Assembly: GCA_024653795.1 (NCBI GenBank)
Contig: JANLHY010000641.1
Coordinates: forward strand, 1 to 9,080
From: Candidatus Brocadiaceae bacterium
Lineage (GTDB): Bacteria > Planctomycetota > Brocadiia > Brocadiales > Brocadiaceae
Direction: 5' to 3'
Length of the DNA stretch: 9,080 nucleotides
Shown here one piece after another: positions 1 through 7,902 of this stretch. The number at the start of each line of letters is the position of its first letter. Positions within the stretch are counted from its first letter, which is position 1. The position numbers and the translations under genes are program-made. The notes below the pieces were generated by a model. It was given only the letters and a program-made list of their open reading frames with translations, searched no databases and was not told the origin of the DNA.

Positions 1-18
1 AGGATAAGAAAACCTCAT

Positions 19-54
19 AATTCGAAATTCCTTGTTCGATATTCGTTATTCAAT
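19..54. repeat. short degenerate TTCGA/ATTCG direct repeats
   Basis: This AT-rich stretch contains imperfectly repeated blocks: TTCGAAATTC, then TTCGATATTCG, then TTATTCAATA. It has no coding potential that I can recognise. It has the look of a low-complexity intergenic repeat, but only one example is in the window, so its repeat status elsewhere in the genome is a guess. The rest of 1-100 shows nothing recognisable. Confidence 0.3.
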
Positions 55-100
55 ACACGGTTAAATTGATCCGTCATTTTAAGTTAGCGCTTATGGGGAC

Positions 101-190
101 CCACCCCTTATCCCCTCCCAAGAGGGGAATAATCCGTGCCACCACAAAACCCGCTTAAATAAAATGAAAATTCCTATACAATGAACTTAT
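101..190 (+). repeat. composite palindromic repeat, copy A (3' of ileS)
   Basis: The left block (101-128) is a C-run followed by a 7-bp inverted repeat, TCCCCTC/GAGGGGA at 111-117 and 122-128 with a CCAA loop. After about 19 nt comes a right block (148-190) that matches 8871-8913 at 39 of 43 positions without gaps. The left block also resembles 8801-8830 in the order C-run, TTAT, C-rich arm, G-rich arm. The element begins 14 nt beyond the ileS stop codon. In the ileS transcript the inverted repeat could fold as a hairpin, but no T-run follows it, so it is not a classical terminator. Confidence 0.75.
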
Positions 191-203
191 ATAGCTACCC
201 CGA

Positions 204-3008
204 TTATTGAATCGCTGTAATGCATCTGTCACATATTGTTGGATGGTCTTTGTTTAATCCCACGCCCTCTCTAAAATTCCAGCATCGTTCACATTTCTTG
301 TGCTGTGAGACACCGCACTCTATCCAGAGTTCCTGGGTTAATTCTCCCTTCACTGCATTAGATGGAGCATTTCTTCCCAGCCTCACCTCAGATACAATAA
401 ATATCATAGGAAGGTCATTGTCATAACTTTTAAGGAACTGCCAGAGCTCCTCATTTTCGGTATAAAGACTGACTGACGCTTCTAATGAGTTGCCTAACAA
501 CTTGGCGGCGCGCATCTTCTCAAGTTCCCTCGCCACGTCGGTTCTCATGTTAATCAACTTTTCCCATTTTTCGTTTAAAGAGTTGTCTATCCAGGCTTGA
601 TTGCACTCTGGAAGTCTTGTCAAGTGGACACTGGGAACGTCTTCATCTTTAAAACTGATCGCAGACCATGCTTCTTCCGCCGTATAAACAATAATCGGGG
701 CAGAAAGCTTAATCAGGTTTAACAGGATGTGATACATTACTGTTTGTGCAGCACGTCGTTCCTTTGAATTTTTTGCGAAGGTGTACGACCGGTCCTTCAG
801 GATATCCAGATAAAAAGCGCTCATCTCGACAGAACAAAAATTATAGAGACTATGGAATATCCGGTGAAACTGTAAAGATTCGTAACCTGATGTTACGTTT
901 TTAATTAATTCCTGTGTTTTATGCAATGCCCAGCGGTCTATCTCCAGTAATTCTTCATAGGAAATGGTATTTACCTTTGGGTCGAAATCGTAGAGATTAC
1001 TCAGCAAGTATCTAAAAGTGTTACGAATGCGTCTGTAGGCATCTGCGCATCTGAGGATTAAATTATGGGACACGCTCATGTCATTTTGATAATCCATCGA
1101 AGAAGTCCATAACCTGAGTACGTCAGCGCCAAATTCCTTTAACGCATCCTCGACGGATATGAAATTACCAAGGGATTTAGACATCTTTTCACCCTTCTCA
1201 TCAACGACAAATCCGTGTGTTAAGACGGACTTGAAAGGTGCCCTGTCCCATGCTCCAACAGATGGAAGCAATGAGAGTTGAAACCATCCGCGGTGTTGGT
1301 CTGTTCCTTCCAAATACATATCTGCCGGATATGATAATTCACTGCGCTTATGTAAAACGGCATGGTGGCTTGAGCCGGATTCAAACCAGACGTCAAAGAT
1401 ATCCATTTCCTTTTCAAACCGAACACCGCCGCATTTTGAGCATTTGGTATCAGGCGGTAAAAAATGGGAAACATCTTTATAAAACCAGGTATCCGCTCCT
1501 TCTTTTGCAAATCTGTCCCTAACATGGTCAATCGTTTTTACATCAATGAGTTCCTGATTGCAATCCAGACAATAAAAGGCAGGAATAGGTACACCCCAGG
1601 AACGCTGACGGGAAATACACCAATCAGGGCGTTCTGAAATCATACCCGCCATCCTGCTTTCACCCCAGGAAGGTATCCATTTAGTCCGTTTTATCTCAGC
1701 TAGTACCCTTTGACGCAGGTTATTATAGTCGAGATTGACAAACCACTGTTCCGTCGCCCTGAAAATGACAGGCTCTTTACAACGCCAGCAATGAGGATAT
1801 GAGTGCGTAAAATCCGTCTTATAAAGCAGCGCCCCCGCCGTTTCCAATCTATTCGTTATATAGTCATTTCCCTTTTTGATATGCTGGCCGGCAAGTTCGC
1901 CTGCCTCGTCAGTAAAAACGCCTGTGGCATCAACGGGACTCAATATAGGAAGGTGATATTTGATACCTGTGAGAAAGTCTTCCTGACCATGTCCGGGCGC
2001 CGTATGAACACACCCTGTTCCATCCGACAGAGTCACATAATCCGCCAACACAACGGAACCCGACCTGTTCATAAAAGCATGGTTATATTTTATTCCTTCC
2101 AGCAATCTCCCCTGTACTTTTCCAAGACATTCGTAATCTTTGATACCTAACGTAGACATAACAACGTCTGTCCGCTTATCGGCAAGAATGGTGATTTCTT
2201 TCTTTTGTGTTTTTGGATTAAAGTAACGAATCGCTGCATATTCATATTCTGGGTGAATGGCAATAGCAAGGTTTGCAGGGAGTGTCCACGGAGTAGTTGT
2301 CCATATCATGATGTATGAATTATCGCTATCAGCGCCCTTAAATAAATTTCCAACGTTGTCGTCGAGTTTGAAGTTTACATAAATGGATGGACTGGTTTCA
2401 TCGTTATATTCAAGTTCTGCTTCCGCAAGCGCCGTTTGGCATCGCATACACCAGTGGATCGGTTTCAGGCTCCGATATATATATCCCTTCTCTACGAGTT
2501 TACCAAACACCTCAATGATACCGGCCTCGTACTGAGGATCAAAGGTCAGATAGGGATGCTCCCAGTCCCCCATCACACCGAGTGCTTTAAACTGTGTTTT
2601 CTGTAACTTTACAAATTTTTCCGCATATTTTTTACATTTTTTTCTGATTTCCGGTTTGGTCAGGGTTTTGACTTCTTCGCCAATCTCTTGCATTACGCGG
2701 TGTTCGATTGGCAAGCCGTGACAATCCCATCCTGGGACATAAGGCGCATCATAGCCTTTCATTGTGTGAAAGCGGACGATGAAGTCTTTCAGTATTTTAT
2801 TCAGTCCAGTGCCGATATGTAATTCACCCGTCGGGTAGGGGGGGCCATCATGTAAGATATATTTTTCTCTCCCTGCGCGCGCCTTGCGAACCAGCTCATA
2901 GAGTTGCTCCTTTTCCCATTTCTTTTGGATTTCAGGCTCTTTCCTGAGCAAATCCGCCTTCATGGGAAATTGCGTAGTGGGTAAGTTGAGTGTTTTTTTA
3001 TAATCCAT
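204..3008 (-). CDS. ileS: isoleucyl-tRNA synthetase (IleRS)
   Basis: A class I aminoacyl-tRNA synthetase that charges tRNA-Ile with isoleucine in the cytoplasm. At 934 residues it is full length for the bacterial type. The N-terminus (DYKKTLNLPTTQFPMK) is typical of IleRS. The HIGH motif reads HIGT at 64-67 in a PPYPTGELHIG context. The editing (CP1) domain shows WTTTPWTLPAN (236-246) and GTGCVHTAPGHGQEDF (330-345). KMSKS is at 608-612. A C-terminal zinc site is formed by CERC (906-909) and CDRC (926-929), which points to the IleS1 class. Extra Cys pairs at 187/190, 407/410, 480/483 and 523/526 may bind zinc in the catalytic core (inference). The ATG start lies 4 nt after the yggU stop and has no strong Shine-Dalgarno sequence, so translational coupling is likely. 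No T-box leader is seen. It is the last gene of the operon in this window. Confidence 0.98.
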   Translation of the reverse strand: MDYKKTLNLPTTQFPMKADLLRKEPEIQKKWEKEQLYELVRKARAGREKYILHDGPPYPTGELHIGTGLNKILKDFIVRFHTMKGYDAPYVPGWDCHGLPIEHRVMQEIGEEVKTLTKPEIRKKCKKYAEKFVKLQKTQFKALGVMGDWEHPYLTFDPQYEAGIIEVFGKLVEKGYIYRSLKPIHWCMRCQTALAEAELEYNDETSPSIYVNFKLDDNVGNLFKGADSDNSYIMIWTTTPWTLPANLAIAIHPEYEYAAIRYFNPKTQKKEITILADKRTDVVMSTLGIKDYECLGKVQGRLLEGIKYNHAFMNRSGSVVLADYVTLSDGTGCVHTAPGHGQEDFLTGIKYHLPILSPVDATGVFTDEAGELAGQHIKKGNDYITNRLETAGALLYKTDFTHSYPHCWRCKEPVIFRATEQWFVNLDYNNLRQRVLAEIKRTKWIPSWGESRMAGMISERPDWCISRQRSWGVPIPAFYCLDCNQELIDVKTIDHVRDRFAKEGADTWFYKDVSHFLPPDTKCSKCGGVRFEKEMDIFDVWFESGSSHHAVLHKRSELSYPADMYLEGTDQHRGWFQLSLLPSVGAWDRAPFKSVLTHGFVVDEKGEKMSKSLGNFISVEDALKEFGADVLRLWTSSMDYQNDMSVSHNLILRCADAYRRIRNTFRYLLSNLYDFDPKVNTISYEELLEIDRWALHKTQELIKNVTSGYESLQFHRIFHSLYNFCSVEMSAFYLDILKDRSYTFAKNSKERRAAQTVMYHILLNLIKLSAPIIVYTAEEAWSAISFKDEDVPSVHLTRLPECNQAWIDNSLNEKWEKLINMRTDVARELEKMRAAKLLGNSLEASVSLYTENEELWQFLKSYDNDLPMIFIVSEVRLGRNAPSNAVKGELTQELWIECGVSQHKKCERCWNFREGVGLNKDHPTICDRCITAIQ

Positions 3009-3012
3009 TTCT

Positions 3013-3306
3013 TTAAGATTGAGGATTCAACAAGGATTTTATATCTTCAGGAGTCAAACCTTCGATCATAAATTTCTTGTCTCGTGATGACTCGCCTGAA
3101 ATAATATGTATGGAAGATTCATTGATGTGGAGTGTATCTGCCAAGAGTTCAATCACAGCCTTGTTTGCCTTACCTTTTTCCGGCGCTGCTGTAACAGCCA
3201 ATTTTAAACGCCCCCCATACTCGCCGATAATACGATTTTTGCTTGAACCTGGCTGAGTTCGGATGGAGAGTATAATACCTGAGTTTGTTGTAACAATGTC
3301 AAGCAC
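3013..3306 (-). CDS. yggU: DUF167/YggU family protein
   Basis: A 97-residue protein of the DUF167 (YggU) family, close to the family's usual length of about 100 residues. The biochemical role of the family is not established. Family hallmarks are the early TQPGSSKNRIIGEYGG segment (residues 18-33), LKLAVTAAPEKGKANKAV (35-52), and IISGESSRDKKF (68-79). No signal peptide or membrane segment is present. The start is GTG, 1 nt after the acyP TAG stop, and I see no in-frame ATG that would keep the conserved N-terminal strand. No good Shine-Dalgarno sequence is visible, so it is probably translated by coupling to acyP. The ileS start follows 4 nt downstream. The DUF167 identification is firm, but no specific function can be given. 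Confidence 0.93.
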   Translation of the reverse strand: MLDIVTTNSGIILSIRTQPGSSKNRIIGEYGGRLKLAVTAAPEKGKANKAVIELLADTLHINESSIHIISGESSRDKKFMIEGLTPEDIKSLLNPQS

Positions 3307-3307
3307 T

Positions 3308-3601
3308 CTAGTAAATTATAGAAAATTCGTCAAATTCGCCTGAGCACTTTTCCCAGTGTACATCTATATGATTGACAAAGGCGCCTTTTGGACCTTTTTT
3401 ACACCAATTTACAATCGTTTCAACAATATCCTTTTCACCTTCAAAGACAGCTTCAACACTGCCGTCCGGGCAATTCTTTACCCATCCTTTAACACCAAGG
3501 GATCGAGCCTTGTCTCTCGTGGTAGCGCGAAAGAAAACGCCCTGAACCCTGCCGTGGACATAAACATGCGCCCTCGTTGCAGGCATATGCTTATTTTTCA
3601 A
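3308..3601 (-). CDS. acyP: acylphosphatase
   Basis: A small cytoplasmic enzyme that hydrolyses the carboxyl-phosphate bond of acylphosphates. The signature HGRVQGVFFRATTRDKA (residues 17-33) carries the catalytic Arg (R25 in GVFFR) and the phosphate-binding loop. The catalytic Asn lies in GWVKNCPDGSVEAVFEG (39-55), with N43 as the probable residue. The longest frame starts with TTG at 3601, only 3 nt after the ccsA stop. An in-frame ATG at 3586-3584 would give a 92-residue protein (MPATRAHVYVHGRVQG...), nearer the usual family size, so the ATG is a serious alternative. Neither start has a strong Shine-Dalgarno sequence. It sits between ccsA and yggU in the operon. Nothing links its activity to cytochrome maturation except co-transcription. 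Confidence 0.95.
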   Translation of the reverse strand: MKNKHMPATRAHVYVHGRVQGVFFRATTRDKARSLGVKGWVKNCPDGSVEAVFEGEKDIVETIVNWCKKGPKGAFVNHIDVHWEKCSGEFDEFSIIY

Positions 3602-3604
3602 AAA

Positions 3605-4456
3605 CTATTGAGATCCGTAAATGTGTTCACTGTCAGCCGCAGAAGGTAGATAGTTTAAACCCATAAACGTAAAGTTTACTATCCCGAAAGATATAAGCAA
3701 CCAGATTGCTAATATTACAGCAGCCTTTGATTTATTAATGTTCATCTTAGGTAAAACAAGAGGAGTATGTAAATAGACCAGGTATGCAAGCCAGGTAATT
3801 AGAGACCACGTTTCTTTGGGATCCCATGACCAGTAGTCACCCCATGCCTTTTTTGCCCAAACTGCGCCGGTAATCATGCCTAATGTAAGGAACGGAAACC
3901 CAAAAGCAACTATTTTATAACTCAACTTATCAAAATTTCGGGGTAATATTTCTCTTCCTTCTTCAGTCCCTCTATCTTCTTTACCTTTCTTGGCAAAAGG
4001 TTTGACCACTAAAAAAATAATACTGGTCACAAATGAAATACCAAACGCAGCGTACCCAAGCATGTAGGTAACGACGTGCACCAACATCCAATTGCTCTTT
4101 AATGCTGGCATGATAGGCCTTATGGTATCGTCTTGAAGCGTTGCATAAAGTAATATTAACATCGACAAAACAGATGCCAATGCCCCCACGACCCTAAAAT
4201 TATAAACGAATTCAAATATAATGTACACAAAGGCCGTACAACATGCATAAAATATGAGAGATTCATACAGGTTGGAAAAAGGCGGATGCCCGGCTTCTAT
4301 CGAGCGTTTTGCCACCATCGCCAGATTGAAGCAAAAAGCTAAAATAAGTAATCCAAGTGATACCCATTTTGTGGCGGTGTATCTCCAAATTTCTCTTACA
4401 ATATAGGCAACAAACGCTATTACGTATACAATTAAAGTAATATTGATTAGGCTCAT
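3605..4456 (-). CDS. ccsA: cytochrome c biogenesis protein CcsA/ResC
   Basis: An integral membrane haem-handling protein of the CcmC/CcmF/CcsA superfamily. With ResB/CcsB it forms the System II cytochrome c synthetase, which exports haem and ligates it to CXXCH motifs outside the cytoplasm (in anammox bacteria probably towards the anammoxosome lumen; inference). The 283 residues hold about eight hydrophobic segments (roughly 3-22, 33-50, 65-85, 88-108, 123-150, 182-200, 216-233, 244-265). The tryptophan-rich WWD haem-binding motif is WGDYWSWDPKETW at 205-217. Candidate haem-ligating or conserved His residues are H127 and H230, with H278 near the C-terminus. HPPFSNLYESL (57-67) is another family hallmark. 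The ATG is 1 nt after the resB stop. A good GGAGG lies inside the last codons of resB, 6 nt before the start, which supports this start and tight coupling. Confidence 0.97.
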   Translation of the reverse strand: MSLINITLIVYVIAFVAYIVREIWRYTATKWVSLGLLILAFCFNLAMVAKRSIEAGHPPFSNLYESLIFYACCTAFVYIIFEFVYNFRVVGALASVLSMLILLYATLQDDTIRPIMPALKSNWMLVHVVTYMLGYAAFGISFVTSIIFLVVKPFAKKGKEDRGTEEGREILPRNFDKLSYKIVAFGFPFLTLGMITGAVWAKKAWGDYWSWDPKETWSLITWLAYLVYLHTPLVLPKMNINKSKAAVILAIWLLISFGIVNFTFMGLNYLPSAADSEHIYGSQ

Positions 4457-4457
4457 T

Positions 4458-6359
4458 CTATTCCTCCACCTCTTTTTTTAGTTTTTTCCGTAGAAATGGT
4501 TTTATGTAAAAAATAAATACAACGCCAAAACACAGGGCGCCAAAACCAGAGTAAGCTATCGGAATACCTGGATCCTTAACAATTTGTAAACCAGAGAATT
4601 CCCCAGCCTCCGGATCATAGCTCGATTGATAAATAGCATACCCTTTATATTCCAAAGGGTCGTTTACCCTGATGGTTTTTTCTGCGACTGTTTGTCCATT
4701 TTCCTCAATACGCAATTTACTCGTAAAATGTTTAATCGATTCCCCGGTGGATTCATAAACAAGTGCAAAATTGTTATCGGTATACCAGGTAGCATACTGA
4801 TTACTGGAGAATATCCAGTCCTCAACCTTTCCACTCGGCCCTTCAACTTCAGCAAAAATGGCAGGAGACTTCACCTCATCCGATTTTTTTACCACTTCTT
4901 TTTTGAAATCAAACGTTGGAAAATAACTGGCTACCATAACCTGGCTTCCCGTGTCAGGAATCGGGTACTTTTTTTCCAGTTCCCACGGCACTGCTTCAGC
5001 AATTTGTTTATCCTTTATATAAACGAGTACCTGCTTCCCCTCCGGAGTTTGATAAATCCTTACCGTATTTTTTGTCATATAAGTGCCGGCAATCCCGCTA
5101 CAGGTTATTTTCACATTTTTATACTTTGCAGGGTGCATCTTATCCCAATCGGCAAATTTCTCAAACACCCATCGGGTTTCAGTGCCTTCCGGTCCGTTAA
5201 TTTCCACCTGTACGGCAGGATTATCCGGCGGCTGCTCACCCAGAGGCCGTCTGTCTCCGTAATTAAGCACATATTGTAACATTTTTACCGTATAATCAGT
5301 TCCTTCAAATTTAAAGACTTTATTTAAATCCAAAGGGTAATCCTGCGTCTGACCAGACATTGAGACGGATAATTGTGCTTTTGCCGTTTCGACAGAATTT
5401 AAAGCTTTGTCGAGTTCCTGTTGCGAAGACAGCCAGATATACTCTATGCGTATGCCTTGTTTTTTGTCCTCATAAGAGTTACGATCGTAAGCCAGTAACC
5501 ATCCCTCCGCCGCAACCTTCGCGGAGCCAAAGAATTGCACGAAAATAGCAGGATTGTCCGGTGTATCCGATATGTTTATCGGTTCCTGTTTTAATTCTGC
5601 ATCCGGCACATAATCTTTAATAGTTACCTTATAATCAGAACCGGGGACGCGCTGTTTTTTCCCGATTTTGACTTCTAATACTTTCTGGCGGTCTTTACTC
5701 TTCACATAAGAGACAAGCTGAAATTTCGGTTCGTTCTTTTCCAATATAAAGTCATCTAAAGCAATGGTAAAAGGCAAGTCCTTTTTTACATAATCCAATT
5801 TGCCCTTACGGTCGATCGTTTGTGTAAGAAAATAATTTACCGATTTTCCTTCGTATACATTCACGCCGCCCTTTACACCCAGTTGGAATTTTACAACACC
5901 TCCTATTAATATTAAAACAAGACTCATGTGAGTAAGAACAAAACCGGTCTGGAGAAAGGTGTTTCTCCATCTTTTGATGGTGCAACAAATGAGATTGGCG
6001 CACAGTAAGATTAAAAGAAAAGAGAACCAATGCGAATAAAAGAGATTATTTAATTGAGTAATCTTAAAAAAAGTTGCTAACCCATACCCATACCGTGCAA
6101 CATGTTCATCAAAGGTTTTTTCCTGTAAGATTACCGTTCCTATGATGCACGCCACAACCAGAACCAAAATAATTACTACAGCCAATTTGACGGAACAAAA
6201 GAAGTCCCAAACTTTATTGGAATTTCTATGTTTATATTGTTGACTTGCCTGATTCCGATTGATTTGCTGAATATTATTTTTAGTTTCCATTAATGCCTGA
6301 GGTTGATTCTGTTTTACATTTTTCATAATTATCAATACGCAAATGACCAAAAAACTCAT
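4458..6359 (-). CDS. resB: cytochrome c biogenesis protein ResB/CcsB
   Basis: The partner of CcsA in System II haem ligation. It holds apocytochrome and haem at the outer face of the membrane. Three N-terminal membrane segments lie at about 57-79, 109-128 and 137-158, and a fourth is at about 600-619. H110 and H144 sit at or in membrane segments. Between TM3 and TM4 is an unusually large soluble domain of about 440 residues. It ends in the typical ResB stretch VNDPLEYKGYAIYQSSYDP (565-583) just before TM4. The soluble domain contains three related blocks around 238-292, 351-405 and 470-525, each with an NPA/SPA strand and a later Trp. Start choice is uncertain. The first ATG (6359) has no Shine-Dalgarno sequence and adds a hydrophobic 12-mer. 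ATG at 6326 also lacks one. ATG at 6290 (METKNN...) has a weak AGG at 5 nt. It is the first gene of the operon. Confidence 0.95.
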   Translation of the reverse strand: MSFLVICVLIIMKNVKQNQPQALMETKNNIQQINRNQASQQYKHRNSNKVWDFFCSVKLAVVIILVLVVACIIGTVILQEKTFDEHVARYGYGLATFFKITQLNNLFYSHWFSFLLILLCANLICCTIKRWRNTFLQTGFVLTHMSLVLILIGGVVKFQLGVKGGVNVYEGKSVNYFLTQTIDRKGKLDYVKKDLPFTIALDDFILEKNEPKFQLVSYVKSKDRQKVLEVKIGKKQRVPGSDYKVTIKDYVPDAELKQEPINISDTPDNPAIFVQFFGSAKVAAEGWLLAYDRNSYEDKKQGIRIEYIWLSSQQELDKALNSVETAKAQLSVSMSGQTQDYPLDLNKVFKFEGTDYTVKMLQYVLNYGDRRPLGEQPPDNPAVQVEINGPEGTETRWVFEKFADWDKMHPAKYKNVKITCSGIAGTYMTKNTVRIYQTPEGKQVLVYIKDKQIAEAVPWELEKKYPIPDTGSQVMVASYFPTFDFKKEVVKKSDEVKSPAIFAEVEGPSGKVEDWIFSSNQYATWYTDNNFALVYESTGESIKHFTSKLRIEENGQTVAEKTIRVNDPLEYKGYAIYQSSYDPEAGEFSGLQIVKDPGIPIAYSGFGALCFGVVFIFYIKPFLRKKLKKEVEE

Positions 6360-6387
6360 TCAATAAACAACATCAATACTACACATA

Positions 6388-6416
6388 TATAACAAATATT
6401 ATGTGCCTCGATTCAA
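6388..6416 (-). promoter_or_regulatory. possible sigma70-type promoter for the resB-ccsA-acyP-yggU-ileS operon
   Basis: On the minus strand TTGAAT (6416-6411) is followed after 17 nt by GTTATA (6393-6388), or after 18 nt by TTATAT (6392-6387). The surroundings are very AT-rich, so chance matches are likely. If real, transcription would begin near 6380, about 20 nt before the first resB ATG. The remaining intergenic sequence up to 6592 shows no gene, no convincing terminator for the lipoprotein gene, and only a weak 5-bp hairpin. Confidence 0.35.
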
Positions 6417-6592
6417 CTTTGGAATCCTTGAAGTGACGGAGTCTTTTCAGACTGGGGTTGTTTTGAAACTTGGTTTGTTAATTGTGGATAAGCAGGTTAG
6501 ACGTAACTTGTAATTTTCAAATAAACAATTTCTAAACCAACATTTCTCCAGATACTCAAATATCCCGAAAAGAAATTATTTTCACAAACAAC

Positions 6593-7345
6593 TTATTTTT
6601 TTTCACTCTCTTCAGTTGCTTCGTCTTCCACTACTACTTCCTCAGGTTGTTCTGTTAATTCAAGTCCCTGCTCAGTGGTTAACGAAGACTCTTTCGGAGG
6701 CAGTGCAGCAGGTTTACTGATTATCAAGAACTCTACCCTTCTGTTTTCTTTCTTACCGGCAGAAGTGCTATTAGCTGCTATCGGACGATTAGGACCGAAA
6801 CCGGCGACATGGATTCTTCCTTGAACAATATTTTCATTCTTTGTTAAAAAATGAAATACACTTAATGATCGCGCCGCAGATAAATGATGATTAGAATCCC
6901 ACAGGTGTTTAGTTCTTAAAATAGGATCGGAATCCGTATGGCCGTCAATTCGGATAAGGGTAGACGGATTTTCTCTCATGAATCCTGCCATCTTATTTAG
7001 CGCCTTTTCTCCGCCTGGTTTTATTACCGCCATACCCGAATCAAACAATATTTTTTCCGGGAAAAGGAGTACTGGCCCTTCTATCGTATCCCTAACCGTA
7101 ACACCTTCACCAATAGATTTAGCAAGCTTCCTGAGCTTGTTCATTTCCTCTTCGCTGGACTTTAACTTATCCGATACCGAGGAAAGCTGTTTCTTCAGCT
7201 TTGCCATTTCATCCGACTGGTCTCGTATAGTAATTGCCTGTCTTCTGTTTAAATTTCTGAGTTCAGTCAACTCAGCGCAACCCGACATTCCTACAACAGC
7301 TACTAAAAGGAAAAACTTCACATATTTTCTACCACAATTAGACAT
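6593..7345 (-). CDS. OmpA/MotB-like peptidoglycan-binding lipoprotein
   Basis: A predicted lipoprotein of 250 residues. A basic N-terminus and hydrophobic core (10-19) precede a lipobox-like MSGC with Cys at 23. Met at -3 is a little unusual. Residues 29-75 are charged and heptad-like, suggesting a coiled coil. The OmpA C-like domain spans about 92-208. It contains LFPEKILFDSG, IRIDGHTDSDPI (131-142), LSAARS (155-160), AGFGPNRPIAANST (181-194) and NRRVEF (201-206). D138 and R159 correspond to the residues that bind the diaminopimelate of peptidoglycan in OmpA. An acidic Glu-rich tail (about 213-250) follows the domain. The ATG is supported by GGAGG 8 nt upstream. The GHTDxxPI form is nearer MotB-type than Pal-type domains, but there is no MotB transmembrane stator segment. 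It probably tethers a membrane to the cell wall. It appears monocistronic, with its own promoter. Confidence 0.92.
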   Translation of the reverse strand: MSNCGRKYVKFFLLVAVVGMSGCAELTELRNLNRRQAITIRDQSDEMAKLKKQLSSVSDKLKSSEEEMNKLRKLAKSIGEGVTVRDTIEGPVLLFPEKILFDSGMAVIKPGGEKALNKMAGFMRENPSTLIRIDGHTDSDPILRTKHLWDSNHHLSAARSLSVFHFLTKNENIVQGRIHVAGFGPNRPIAANSTSAGKKENRRVEFLIISKPAALPPKESSLTTEQGLELTEQPEEVVVEDEATEESEKK

Positions 7346-7425
7346 GTTTTTTTCCTCCAGCGGGTAAGGTGTATAAAGTTTCGAAGCCGTAATATAATAA
7401 CCTAAAAATTTACAACTAAAGTAAA

Positions 7426-7454
7426 ACTATAACATTTGATGTAATTGTTTTCAA
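7426..7454 (-). promoter_or_regulatory. sigma70-type promoter for the OmpA-like lipoprotein gene
   Basis: On the minus strand TTGAAA (7454-7449) and TATAGT (7431-7426) are separated by exactly 17 nt. Both hexamers are close to the sigma70 consensus. A start near 7419 would give a leader of about 74 nt ending in a strong GGAGG. It lies wholly between the hisI stop and the lipoprotein start, which suggests a transcription unit separate from hisI. Confidence 0.6.
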
Positions 7455-7472
7455 GCGTTTTTTCAATGAATT

Positions 7473-7868
7473 TTATTTTTTGCTCTGATTGTAAATCTTT
7501 TCGGGATCAAATACTTTATTTTCACTAACCTGAATACTATCTGTTTTTGGAATATATTCACGGTAATAGCACGTTTTATAGCCTGCATGACATGCAGCCA
7601 CGTGCTGTTCTACCATAAAAACGAGTGAATTCCCCTCGCAATCGAAAAACACCCTTTTTACAACCTGAATATGACCGGAGGTCTCACCCTTGATCATCAG
7701 CCGGTTTTGTGAACGGCGAAACACGTGCACCTTGCCGGTCTCAATCGTCTTCAAAACAGCGTCCTTATTCATGTAACAGAGGGTAAGCGCCTTACCATCC
7801 TGTACATCTACAATTACAGATGGAATTAGTCCTTTTTCATTAAAATGTAATTTTTCCATTAACTGCAT
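7473..7868 (-). CDS. hisI: phosphoribosyl-AMP cyclohydrolase (HisI)
   Basis: Opens the adenine ring of phosphoribosyl-AMP, the third step of histidine synthesis, in the cytoplasm. The 131-residue protein is a stand-alone cyclohydrolase with no HisE pyrophosphohydrolase domain. Hallmarks are GLIPSVIVD (13-21), YMNKDAVLKTIETGKVHVF (32-50), KGETSGHIQVVKRV (60-73) and VEQHVAACHAGYKTCYYRE (86-104). C77, C93 and C100 match the zinc-binding cysteines of the family. The usual DxDxD magnesium motif reads D-C-E-G-N at 76-80, so its second and third acidic positions are Glu and Asn. RRSQ (51-54) stands where many members have WSRSR. The ATG is supported by AAGGAG 8 nt upstream; a second ATG three codons later is too far from it. 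No other his gene is nearby. Confidence 0.94.
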   Translation of the reverse strand: MQLMEKLHFNEKGLIPSVIVDVQDGKALTLCYMNKDAVLKTIETGKVHVFRRSQNRLMIKGETSGHIQVVKRVFFDCEGNSLVFMVEQHVAACHAGYKTCYYREYIPKTDSIQVSENKVFDPEKIYNQSKK

Positions 7869-7902
7869 TAAGGCATCTCCTTTTCAAATTATTTCGTTTA
7901 AG

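Noticed and set aside
220..426. Plus-strand open frames opposite ileS, ccsA, resB and the lipoprotein gene (for example 220-426, 1238-1522, 1803-2150, 4626-5279, 6978-7367).
   Set aside because: Their translations resemble no known family and lie fully within well-supported minus-strand genes. They are antisense shadows.
3009..3100. Possible T-box or other leader regulator for ileS.
   Set aside because: The ileS start is 4 nt from the end of yggU, so there is no room for a leader, and no T-box-like elements are visible.
6440..6453. Small hairpin AGTCT-TTTC-AGACT downstream of the lipoprotein gene, as a possible terminator.
   Set aside because: The stem is only 5 bp, it lies about 140 nt from the stop codon, and no T-run follows it on the minus strand.
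6483..6491. Exact DnaA-box match (TTATCCACA on the minus strand) between resB and the lipoprotein gene.
   Set aside because: Only one box is present, with no cluster, no AT-rich unwinding repeats and no dnaA/dnaN or similar neighbours. A single 9-mer match in 9 kb is within what chance allows.
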